Source of the DNA: an uncultured Rothia sp.
GTDB lineage: Bacteria; Actinomycetota; Actinomycetes; Actinomycetales; Micrococcaceae
Length of the DNA: 12,310 bases
Assembly (NCBI RefSeq): GCF_937976295.1
Contig: NZ_CALJRY010000179.1
Span: forward strand, 1-12,310
Reading direction: 5' to 3'
Shown here: positions 6,400 through 12,310 of the stretch, piece by piece
How the letters are laid out: each line of letters starts with the position of its first letter
Position numbering within the stretch: position 1 is the stretch's first letter
Notes under the pieces: generated by a model
What the model saw: the letters and a program-made list of their open reading frames with translations, nothing else
Told to the model about the DNA's origin: nothing
Database searches by the model: none
Made by a program: the position numbers and the translations under genes

Positions 6400-6498
6400 T
6401 TTTACCTCTTACTAGGGCATATACCCTATACGGAATATTCTGTGCGGGCTTACAACCCGCGATAGCGCAACACGCTGATACGTCAGATCAGGGAATGC
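6400..6498 (-). other. bkdB-bkdC intercistronic spacer with two small hairpins
   Basis: In an otherwise tight operon this 99-nt spacer holds a hairpin at 6444-6460 (GCGGG arm pairs, 3-nt loop, one G-U in the mRNA) and an inverted repeat TAGGG/CCCTA at 6413-6428 just before the bkdC ribosome site (AAGAGGT, 6404-6410). The AT-rich GAATATTCC and TATAGG stretches could be an internal promoter, RNA processing site or translation modulator. No ORF is present. Confidence 0.4.
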
Positions 6499-7485
6499 CT
6501 AGTAGTCAAAAGCGCGGTCGACCGCCTCAAGAATACGGTCAATATCGGGCACGTACTCTTCCTCAACACGAGAAACCGGGTACGGCATGTAGTAGCCGCC
6601 CACGCGAATCACCGGCGCCTGCAGGCTGTAGAAGCAACGCTCCGTAATCGCCGCAGCCAGCTCACCGCCCATACCACCGAAGGTCGGCGCCTCGTGCGCA
6701 ATAATCAGGCGGCCAGTCTTCACCACCGAAGCAGCAACGGTCGGCACATCCAGCGGCGAAATCGAGCGCAGGTCAATGACCTCAATCGAGCGACCATCCT
6801 CCACGGCAGCCTCCGCAGCCGCCAGAGCAACCGGCACCAGCGGACCGTACGCAACGATGGTTGCATCCGTACCTTCACGCACCACCTGGGCGCTAAAGGG
6901 ATCAAAGGAAGTGTCGCTAAAGTCCACTTCACCCTTGAGCCAGTAGCGGCGCTTCGGCTCAAAAATAATGACCGGGTCGGGGCACTCAATCGCCTTGCGG
7001 GTCATCCAGTACGCCTCATGCGGGGTCGAGGGGGTCACAATACGCAGACCCGCGGTGTGGGCGAACAGCGCCTCCGGGGACTCGGAGTGGTGCTCCACCG
7101 AACCAATCACGCCACCGTACGGAATACGGATAGTCACCGGCACCGTGTACTGCTTATCGGTACGGTTGTGGATCTTCGCCAGCTGGCTCGTGATCTGGTT
7201 GTAGGCGGGGAACACGAAGCCGTCGAACTGAATCTCCGGCACGGGGCGGTAGCCACGCAGCGCCATACCGATGGAGGTGCCGATGATGCCGGACTCGCCC
7301 AGGGGCGCATCCATGACGCGGCGGTTGCCGAAGCGCGCCTGCAGACCCTCGGTCACACGGTACACGCCGCCGAGCTTGCCGATATCCTCACCGAGCATGA
7401 CGACGGTGCGGTCGGCTTCCATGGCGTCTTCCAGGCCGCGGGTAATCGCCTTGGCGAGGGTCAAACGTTCAATTTTCTCGCTCAT
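6499..7485 (-). CDS. bkdB: Branched-chain 2-oxo acid dehydrogenase E1 beta subunit
   Basis: 328-residue beta subunit of the thiamine-diphosphate-dependent E1 heterotetramer. It shapes the active site, contributes the Glu that activates the cofactor, and contacts E2. Seen: transketolase pyrimidine-domain sequence VMLGEDIGKLGGVYRVTEGL (29-48), the activating Glu in PLGESGIIG (E64), QFDGFVFPAYNQ (86-97), the active-site-lining VEHHSESPEALFAHTAGL (130-147), and the C-terminal transketolase domain (about 205-320). Length is typical (325-340). The ATG is 2 nt after the bkdA stop, and its ribosome site GAGGAG lies in the last codons of bkdA, so translation of the two subunits is probably coupled for equal stoichiometry. 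The EHHSESPEA variant is typical of Bkd-type E1 beta in Actinomycetota, as far as I recall. Confidence 0.94.
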   Translation of the reverse strand: MSEKIERLTLAKAITRGLEDAMEADRTVVMLGEDIGKLGGVYRVTEGLQARFGNRRVMDAPLGESGIIGTSIGMALRGYRPVPEIQFDGFVFPAYNQITSQLAKIHNRTDKQYTVPVTIRIPYGGVIGSVEHHSESPEALFAHTAGLRIVTPSTPHEAYWMTRKAIECPDPVIIFEPKRRYWLKGEVDFSDTSFDPFSAQVVREGTDATIVAYGPLVPVALAAAEAAVEDGRSIEVIDLRSISPLDVPTVAASVVKTGRLIIAHEAPTFGGMGGELAAAITERCFYSLQAPVIRVGGYYMPYPVSRVEEEYVPDIDRILEAVDRAFDY

Positions 7486-7487
7486 GC

Positions 7488-8654
7488 TTACTCCTCTTCA
7501 AAGCCTGCAACGTAGTTACGGTAGAACTCGCGGTCGTCTTCCACCTGCTGGTGTTCCTGCGCGTAGACGCGGTCGAAGAAACGCTCAAAGTCGGCAACTT
7601 CGGAGTTCAGCACCGCCTCACGCACGCCGGATGCGACCTGCTGCGCGGATTCTGCAACCTCGGCGAAGAAAGCATCATCGGCGTAGCCCTGCTCGCGCAG
7701 GTGCTTCTCAAGGCGAATCATGGGGTCGCGGCGCAGGGGACCTTCCAGGTCAGCGTCGGTGCGGTACTTGGTGGGGTCGTCCGCGGTGGTGTGCGGGCCG
7801 AGGCGGTAGGTCTCAGCCTCAATCAGCACGGGGCCTTCACCGGCACGAATCTTCTCCATGGCGTAACGGGTTACGGCGAGCACCGCGAGAACGTCGTTGC
7901 CGTCCACGCGGATACCCTCAAAGCCGTAGCCTGCGGCGCGGGTGGACACCGGCACGCGGGACTGCACCTCGAAGGGCACGGAGATAGCCCAGCGATTGTT
8001 CTGCACGAAGAAAAGCACCGGCGCGTTATAGGAGGCGGCGAAAACCATGGACTCGTGTGCGTCACCCTCGGTGGAGGAGCCGTCACCGAAGTAGACCGCC
8101 ACGGCGGGCTTCTGGGTGTCCTCGGCGGGGTCGGTTGCCTGGCCCTGACCGGTGCGGCGGGTGCCGGTTTCAGCCTCGATGTCGGCGTCGAAGTTCAGGC
8201 CCATGGCGTAGCCAACGGCGTGCAGAGTCTGGGCGGCGAGCACCTTGGTGTAGGTGTGGAAGTTGTGCGCCTTCATGTCCCAGCCGTGGGTGGTGGAGCC
8301 GCGGAAGATGGTGATTAGGTCGCGGAAATCCACGCCACGCGCCAGGGCGACGGCGTGCTCACGGTAGGAGGGGAAGATGTAGTCGTTGGGCGCGTAGGCG
8401 AGTGCGGAGCCGACCTGCGCGGCTTCCTGGCCTCGGCTGGGTACCCAGAGGGCGAGCTGACCCTGGCGCTGCAGGGCGGTTGCCTCGTCGTCGAATCGGC
8501 GGGTGGTGTACATGAGGCGGTATGCCTCGCGCAGGGTGTCTGCGTTGACGTCTTCGATGTACCGGCTGTAGGTGGGGTGTTCGTGTACGGTGCCGTTTTC
8601 ATCCATGAGCTGGATGCGTTCGGGCACTCCGGGGTACTTGTCGTTCTCGTGCAT
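7488..8654 (-). CDS. bkdA: Branched-chain 2-oxo acid dehydrogenase E1 alpha subunit
   Basis: 388-residue alpha subunit that binds thiamine diphosphate and catalyses decarboxylation of branched 2-oxo acids (from Leu, Ile, Val) and reductive acylation of the E2 lipoyl arm. The ThDP/Mg motif is complete: GDGSSTEGD (190-198) and VQNNRWAIS (217-225). The loop ETYRLGPHTTADDPTKYR (281-298) is the branched-chain type (compare YRIGHHSTSDD) and not the YRYHGHSMSDP of pyruvate dehydrogenase. An unusual polar segment, IEAETGTRRTGQGQATDPAE (159-178), sits just before the ThDP motif, where most homologues have a short turn. ATG 8654 has GGAGG 4 nt upstream (8659-8663). First gene of the bkdA-bkdB-bkdC unit; no E3 gene is nearby. 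Confidence 0.93.
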   Translation of the reverse strand: MHENDKYPGVPERIQLMDENGTVHEHPTYSRYIEDVNADTLREAYRLMYTTRRFDDEATALQRQGQLALWVPSRGQEAAQVGSALAYAPNDYIFPSYREHAVALARGVDFRDLITIFRGSTTHGWDMKAHNFHTYTKVLAAQTLHAVGYAMGLNFDADIEAETGTRRTGQGQATDPAEDTQKPAVAVYFGDGSSTEGDAHESMVFAASYNAPVLFFVQNNRWAISVPFEVQSRVPVSTRAAGYGFEGIRVDGNDVLAVLAVTRYAMEKIRAGEGPVLIEAETYRLGPHTTADDPTKYRTDADLEGPLRRDPMIRLEKHLREQGYADDAFFAEVAESAQQVASGVREAVLNSEVADFERFFDRVYAQEHQQVEDDREFYRNYVAGFEEE

Positions 8655-8657
8655 CTA

Positions 8658-8752
8658 ACCTCCACACGTGACGAGGGCTTGGCCCTCAGCGGCTTGGGTT
8701 TTAGCCTCAACATTCACCTGATGGTGCAGGGTTTGAGGTGTTCCGGCAAGCC
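8658..8752 (-). promoter_or_regulatory. Structured 5' leader of the bkd operon
   Basis: Read in the mRNA sense, an outer stem (8747-8752 with 8691-8696, CAAGCC/GGCTTG on the plus strand) encloses a middle stem (8733-8738 with 8705-8710) across a symmetric 8+8 nt internal loop. This in turn encloses a small hairpin (8715-8718 with 8723-8726). A second hairpin GAGGGC-TTG-GCCCTC (8673-8687) follows, then the GGAGG ribosome site (8659-8663). The mRNA sequence ACCTC (from 8735-8739) is also complementary to GAGGT of the ribosome site (8658-8662), so an alternative pairing could hide it. This is drawn by eye, not folded by program. Confidence 0.45.
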
Positions 8753-8832
8753 TGTGAGGGTCTGGGCATATGTAGTTACCAGTCTACTCTTTTCGGCTTT
8801 ATCTCGCGGCAGTTACGCTGATAACACAGCGC

Positions 8833-8860
8833 ATTATGCCCTGTCATTCACTATTTGAAC
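8833..8860 (-). promoter_or_regulatory. Candidate bkd promoter
   Basis: On the minus strand CATAAT (8833-8838) is a good -10 match. A 15-16 nt spacer upstream leads to TTCAAA or GTTCAA (8854-8860), a weak -35. It lies between the aminotransferase hairpin and bkdA and would give a leader of about 170 nt. The match is modest. Confidence 0.3.
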
Positions 8861-8864
8861 ATCA

Positions 8865-8920
8865 TTAAATTAAGCCTCCCATATATTCTTTTTACAGAAT
8901 ATATGGGAGGCTTAATTTAA
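8865..8920 (-). terminator. 24-bp-arm hairpin between the aminotransferase and bkdA, likely terminator
   Basis: Arms 8865-8888 and 8897-8920 are exact reverse complements with an 8-nt loop (TTTTTACA on plus). The inner half contains GCCTCCC/GGGAGGC and the ends are AT-rich (TTAAATTAA), which gives U-rich flanks on both strands. It lies about 150 nt beyond the aminotransferase stop and 210 nt before bkdA, so it separates the two minus-strand units; read-through or attenuation is possible. The remaining 8921-9067 is AT-rich with no gene seen. Confidence 0.75.
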
Positions 8921-9067
8921 CTCTTGAGAGCTTTTTCGAGCCGTTATTTTTCCCGCACGAGAACCATTTGAAAAGCCCAAACGAACCTCGACAAGGGAAA
9001 ATAGTACATTGTTCAATTAGGGCTCAATCAGGGCAGGGTGGGTGCGCCCGCCCCTTCACAAGATGCC

Positions 9068-10195
9068 CTAAAGCCCCTTTGCGAAGACCTCACAGAGCGA
9101 GAGGAAACGGTCATTCGCCTCCACCTCACCGATGCTCACGCGAACACCCTCGGTACCGAACGCACGCACCGACAGCGCATGCTCAGCCATCAGCTGCACA
9201 AACTCACCCGTGCGCTCCCCCAGGGGCAGCCACACAAAATTCGCGTACGTGCTCGGGAAATCGTAGCCCAGCTCCCGCAGTCGAGCGGTCACGCGCTCAC
9301 GCTCAGAGACCAGGTGGCTCACACGCTCCATCACCGCGTCCTCATGCTCGATGGAGGCGATAGCCGCCGCCTCAGCCAGCGCCGTCACGGCGAACGGGGT
9401 TGCCGCCACGCGCAGGTGCTGCGTAATCTGCGGGTGCGAAATCGAGTAGCCCACGCGCAGACCCGCCAGGCCCTGCGCCTTGGAGAAGGTGCGCAGAATG
9501 ATGACGTTTTCGTAGTCACGGTAGATGTCCAGGCCGTTCAGCGGGGCTTCTTCACCTTCCGGCACGGTGGAGGCGGCGCAGAACTCGAAGTACGCCTCAT
9601 CAATCACCACGGGAATGTGGGCGGGCACCTTCGCCAGGAACGCACGGATCTGGCTTTCGGTGACGGCGGGGCCGGTCGGGTTGTTGGGGGTGCAGACCAG
9701 AATCAGGCGGGTGCGTTCGGTGATGGCTGCCGCCATGGCGTCCAGGTCGTGCGAGCCGTCGGGCAGGTTCGGCACCTGCACACTGCGAGCGCCCATAATG
9801 CCGACGAGGATCGGGTACGCCTCGAAGGAGCGCCAGGCGTAGATGACTTCGTCCTGCACGCCGTCGGCGTTGACGCCGGCGAAGGTTTTGAGGATTTGGT
9901 TGAGCGCGCCGAGGCTTCCGGCGCCGGTGACGATGTCGTCAGCGTCCACGCCGAGCCGTGCGGAGAGCTTCTGTCGCAGGGCGGTGGAGAGCGGGTCGGG
10001 GTAGCGGTGCACGGTCGCAAATTCTGCGAGGACGCGCGCGACCTCGGGTACGGGACCCAGCGGGTTCTCGTTCGAGGAGAGCTTGTACTGGGTGAGGCCT
10101 TCAACGGGTGCGGGCGGCTTGCCTGCCGCGTAGCTGGGCAGGGTGTTGAAGACGGGGCGGACCGGGATATTGGCGTGTTCAGCTGACTGGCTCAT
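9068..10195 (-). CDS. hisC: HisC/Pat-family aminotransferase (histidinol-phosphate or aromatic amino acid)
   Basis: 375-residue class I/II PLP aminotransferase. It moves an amino group between glutamate/2-oxoglutarate and either histidinol phosphate/imidazole acetol phosphate or an aromatic 2-oxo acid. Seen: substrate-side YKLSSNENPLGP (37-48); RYPDP (64-68); GAGS (91-94); CTPNNPTGP (168-176, N171); VVIDEAYFEF (196-205, D199, Y202); PLP lysine in TFSKAQGLAGLRVGY (K239, R247); and ANFVWLPLGERT toward the C-terminus. The pieces WRSFEAYP and ANFVWLPLG resemble the actinobacterial Pat/HisC2 group more than classic HisC in a his operon, and no his genes adjoin it. The residue after SKA is Gln instead of the common Tyr/Phe. 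The ATG at 10195 has only GGAAG almost touching it, a poor ribosome site. A role supplying 2-oxo acids to the adjacent Bkd complex is conceivable but unproven. Confidence 0.85.
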   Translation of the reverse strand: MSQSAEHANIPVRPVFNTLPSYAAGKPPAPVEGLTQYKLSSNENPLGPVPEVARVLAEFATVHRYPDPLSTALRQKLSARLGVDADDIVTGAGSLGALNQILKTFAGVNADGVQDEVIYAWRSFEAYPILVGIMGARSVQVPNLPDGSHDLDAMAAAITERTRLILVCTPNNPTGPAVTESQIRAFLAKVPAHIPVVIDEAYFEFCAASTVPEGEEAPLNGLDIYRDYENVIILRTFSKAQGLAGLRVGYSISHPQITQHLRVAATPFAVTALAEAAAIASIEHEDAVMERVSHLVSERERVTARLRELGYDFPSTYANFVWLPLGERTGEFVQLMAEHALSVRAFGTEGVRVSIGEVEANDRFLSLCEVFAKGL

Positions 10196-10311
10196 GCTTC
10201 CAGTATGTGCCTGCGGGCGGCCCGGAGGCTAACGCTTCTCACCTGTAGAGCAGATCGCGAGCAAGCTGTAACTGTGCAGGCAGCAGATACTAGCCGCGAG
10301 CGCTGCACGCT

Positions 10312-10376
10312 AAGAAGCACTGCACTCAAAGAAGCACTGTACACACAGACTGTGCGCGCAAAGGCTGTGCGCAAAG
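10312..10376. repeat. Tandem short repeats upstream of the aminotransferase
   Basis: Two 17-bp units beginning AAGAAGCACTG lie head to tail (10312-10328, 10329-10345; 15 of 17 identical). Just after them, CTGTGCGCGCAAAG (10350-10363) is followed by CTGTGCGCAAAG (10365-10376). They sit 117-181 bp upstream of the aminotransferase ATG, in a region (10196-10502) with no convincing gene. They could be binding sites or chance low complexity. TAGTAT (minus strand, 10287-10292) is a possible -10 but has no good -35. Confidence 0.4.
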
Positions 10377-10378
10377 TT

Positions 10379-10418
10379 GGAGGGGCGCCGCCGGGGTTGT
10401 TCCCGGCGACGTCCCTCC
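10379..10418 (-). terminator. GC-rich hairpin downstream of the hydrolase gene
   Basis: Arms 10379-10395 and 10402-10418 (GGAGGG...CCGGG / CCCGG...CCCTCC) pair over 17 positions with two imperfect ones around a 6-nt loop. It lies about 85 nt past the hydrolase stop, where a minus-strand terminator is expected. However, the better pyrimidine tail (TTTCTCTTCTCT) is on the plus-strand side, so it may work in either or both directions. Confidence 0.6.
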
Positions 10419-10502
10419 TTTCTCTTCTCTACTCTACTCGCCCCTCCACCCTCCACCGAGCCGTCAAGATGGGTTCTTGAGACTGGGTTTTAGACTGGTG
10501 CT

Positions 10503-12310
10503 TTAGACCGCCATGGGTTCACGCTCCTCGATGGGGGTCAGGTCCTCGGGAGGGCCTGGGGCGCGGAACCCGGGATCGATGTTCTCGGATGGGAACATTG
10601 GCATGGGCGCAGGTTTCAGGCCCGGCAGGGTCGGGATGAGCGACTCGCCACCGTCGTAGTCTCCGCCCTGTCGGGGCCCGAGGAACGGATCCTTGAGCAC
10701 AGAACCAGCATTAGGGAGCTGCAGGCGATCGATGATTGGCTGAGTAACAGCCTTTTCGATGTGCGTATGCAGGTCTGCGGGTTTGGGCAGAATATCCGGC
10801 GGGATTAGACCTGCAGGGGGCTGCTGCCCCTCTGCCTCGATGCGGGCGGGCAACTTGATGGGTGCAGGCTCCGGACGGTTCAGATCTGCCGGCATATTGA
10901 TGGCGGGCGGAATATTCTGCGGGTTGTATCCCTGCAGGAAGGGCATCTTGGGCCTCTGCGGCACAGGGGTTTCGGGCCACGCAGGCTCCGGGGCCTGAGG
11001 CTTTTCCTGCGGAGTCGGCTCGGGGTGAGGGAGGGTCTTTTTGACGCCCTCGATGACGGCGGGGAGTGTCTTGTTGAACTTCTCCCCTGCATATTCTGCT
11101 TTTTGTTGTACCCGTTCCACCCGATTTCTAATATCTTGAAGGCCTTTAACCTTACCGCCCGTTCCTTGCTCAATCGCTTCGTCTATACCCTTCTCGTCAA
11201 ACTTAACTCCAGATTTATGGGCTTGGTCTATGTAAGTTCCGAGGCGTTCGGCCGTTACGCCTTTTCGCTCAACCGAGCTATATCCATCTGGCATGGCAGA
11301 GCCCGAGGTAACCTTCTGCTCCCCTAATACATACTCTTTGCCGTCCATTGCCGCACGCATGCCACCAAAAACCGCGTTACTATACCCCTCACGCTCTAGA
11401 GCTTCTCGGTAGTTTTCGCCATGATGTACAGGGTTCTGGACGGTAATCGCTGTATCACGTTCATCAGGACGCCAGCCTCCCACTTCCCTCCGTGCACTAT
11501 CCGGAACAATATCGCCTTCACCTTCTACATAGTCCACGGCGAAGCCACGGCGTTTAGCAGGCAAGCCTCGTAGCGGAGTACCTTGAGCGTAAATACCCAC
11601 AATATTAATTTCCTTGGCAACCTCGAGGCTATTAGCCATGTTGTAGGCAATCATGGCACCCTGACTGAAGCCCTCCATGTACACACGGGCACCTTGAGGT
11701 GCTCCGGCATCACGTAGGGCTTGCAAAACCATCTGGTAGGCAGAGTTCCTCGTGGTATCTGTACCTAAGGTTTCACGCACGGCACCTGCCGGGTCCATGG
11801 GAGAACCGCCCCAGGAATTAAAGTTAGTACCCGGAATACTCACGACATACAGGGCATGGGCGGGATCGCCTTCGTGTCCTGCTTCGTACATGACAGTGAC
11901 GAGCACGGCACCACGTTCGCCCTTAGTCGGATCTTGCTGAGAACGCTCAAATTCCTGATCCTGCGCCTTAGCAGCCGCCTGCAGACGATCCGAGCTGACG
12001 CCTACAGAAAGCTGGCTTTTCTCACCACGATGCGTCGGTACACCGTACTCATCAGCTGAGGCAGTACGCACGTTATGAGCTTTGTACCCGGTAGCCTTGA
12101 TGAGGCTGAATACAGGAAGCCTGAACGCACCACCGTCCAGTGCCTTTCGAACGAATCCTCGCGGAAGACCAAACATGTCTGCAAGGCGGTCAAATGCTCG
12201 CTGACGAGCAATTTCGGGGTTCCACTGGGCATCCATATAGGCGGTAAAACCAAACAGAATACCCGCGATGATAGGCGAATACGGCAGCATCCAAGATGCC
12301 GAGAAGTACC
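10503..12310 (-). CDS. Serine alpha/beta hydrolase with membrane-like N-terminus and Pro-rich tail (5' end open at window edge)
   Basis: At least 595 residues counted from the first ATG in the window (12288-12290). The frame stays open to base 12310 (codons for YFSASW precede it) and no ribosome site precedes that ATG, so the true start is probably outside. Residues below count from the ATG. Residues 1-20 are hydrophobic (PIIAGILFGFTAYMD), a possible membrane segment. A hydrolase core spans about 125-310: strand ALYVVSIPGTNFNSW (146-160), nucleophile elbow GFSQG (207-211, S209), probable acid D260 in EGEGDIVPD, and probable His in VHHGENY (H289 or H290). A charged helical region (340-418) follows, then a Pro-rich low-complexity tail (420-595). 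Lipase, esterase, thioesterase or cutinase-like activity on a lipid or envelope substrate is an inference from fold and layout; the precise family is not recognised. Coding GC drops to about 43-52% upstream of about 11090, against about 68% in the Pro-rich tail. Confidence 0.85.
   Translation of the reverse strand, partial: YFSASWMLPYSPIIAGILFGFTAYMDAQWNPEIARQRAFDRLADMFGLPRGFVRKALDGGAFRLPVFSLIKATGYKAHNVRTASADEYGVPTHRGEKSQLSVGVSSDRLQAAAKAQDQEFERSQQDPTKGERGAVLVTVMYEAGHEGDPAHALYVVSIPGTNFNSWGGSPMDPAGAVRETLGTDTTRNSAYQMVLQALRDAGAPQGARVYMEGFSQGAMIAYNMANSLEVAKEINIVGIYAQGTPLRGLPAKRRGFAVDYVEGEGDIVPDSARREVGGWRPDERDTAITVQNPVHHGENYREALEREGYSNAVFGGMRAAMDGKEYVLGEQKVTSGSAMPDGYSSVERKGVTAERLGTYIDQAHKSGVKFDEKGIDEAIEQGTGGKVKGLQDIRNRVERVQQKAEYAGEKFNKTLPAVIEGVKKTLPHPEPTPQEKPQAPEPAWPETPVPQRPKMPFLQGYNPQNIPPAINMPADLNRPEPAPIKLPARIEAEGQQPPAGLIPPDILPKPADLHTHIEKAVTQPIIDRLQLPNAGSVLKDPFLGPRQGGDYDGGESLIPTLPGLKPAPMPMFPSENIDPGFRAPGPPEDLTPIEEREPMAV

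Noticed and set aside
4903..6465. 520-codon open frame on the plus strand opposite bkdC
   Set aside because: It is an antisense shadow of E2; the product is Arg/Gly/His-rich without domain signature, and the frame runs through the terminator flank and the intercistronic spacer.
10192..10374. 60-codon minus-strand frame from a TTG whose stop overlaps the aminotransferase ATG (ATGA)
   Set aside because: There is no ribosome site at the TTG, codon third positions lack the GC bias of neighbours, and the Cys/Ser-rich product resembles nothing. The overlap is probably chance, though Ribo-seq could change this.
10205..10480. 91-codon plus-strand frame in the gap upstream of the aminotransferase
   Set aside because: It runs straight through the strong hairpin at 10379-10418 and a polypyrimidine tract, its product is low-complexity, and it lacks a ribosome site.
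1..12310. Defence, toxin-antitoxin, CRISPR or mobile element content
   Set aside because: No cas genes, spaced repeats, transposase, integrase, toxin motifs or terminal inverted repeats were found; the genes are metabolic or envelope-related.

Overview
The window looks like chromosome of a moderately GC-rich actinobacterium. Gene content, codon use and protein style (Ala/Pro-rich linkers, an actinobacterial-type branched-chain 2-oxo acid dehydrogenase, a Pat/HisC2-like aminotransferase) fit Micrococcales, most likely Micrococcaceae. Rothia is a plausible genus, but that is an inference without a database search. No tRNA, rRNA, CRISPR array, insertion sequence or phage gene was seen.

Layout, left to right. 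(1) 1-574, minus: 5' part of a MetQ/NlpA-type lipoprotein gene that runs off the left edge; its upstream region carries a 10-bp-phased array of GTCAT motifs. (2) 926-2692, minus: a complete acyl-CoA synthetase (FadD type), followed by a hairpin cluster. (3) 2840-4797, plus: a compact three-gene unit made of a 49-residue single-span membrane protein, a maltose/galactoside-type O-acetyltransferase that overlaps it by one base, and an uncharacterised protein with a long disordered N-terminus and four predicted membrane spans. (4) 4842-4883: a perfect 42-nt palindrome with A/T flanks, a bidirectional terminator between convergent units. (5) 4924-8654, minus: E1alpha, E1beta and E2 of a branched-chain 2-oxo acid dehydrogenase (transcribed bkdA-bkdB-bkdC), preceded by a strongly structured leader. 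(6) 9068-10195, minus: a PLP aminotransferase of the HisC/Pat family, separated from bkdA by a 24-bp-arm hairpin. (7) 10503-12310, minus: a large serine alpha/beta hydrolase with a membrane-like N-terminus and a proline-rich C-terminal tail, still open at the right edge.

The metabolic theme is branched-chain and fatty-acyl metabolism. The Bkd complex converts branched 2-oxo acids from Leu, Ile and Val to branched acyl-CoAs, which prime the iso/anteiso fatty acids typical of these bacteria. FadD activates free fatty acids, and the aminotransferase may supply or consume 2-oxo acids or act in histidine or aromatic amino acid synthesis. No E3 (lipoamide dehydrogenase) gene is present, so E3 must be encoded elsewhere.

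Most of the window is ordinary core metabolism. The parts that most deserve a second look are the bkd leader, the phased motif array before metQ, the small membrane protein with a possibly leaderless promoter and overlapping operator-like palindrome, and the mosaic-composition hydrolase at the right edge.
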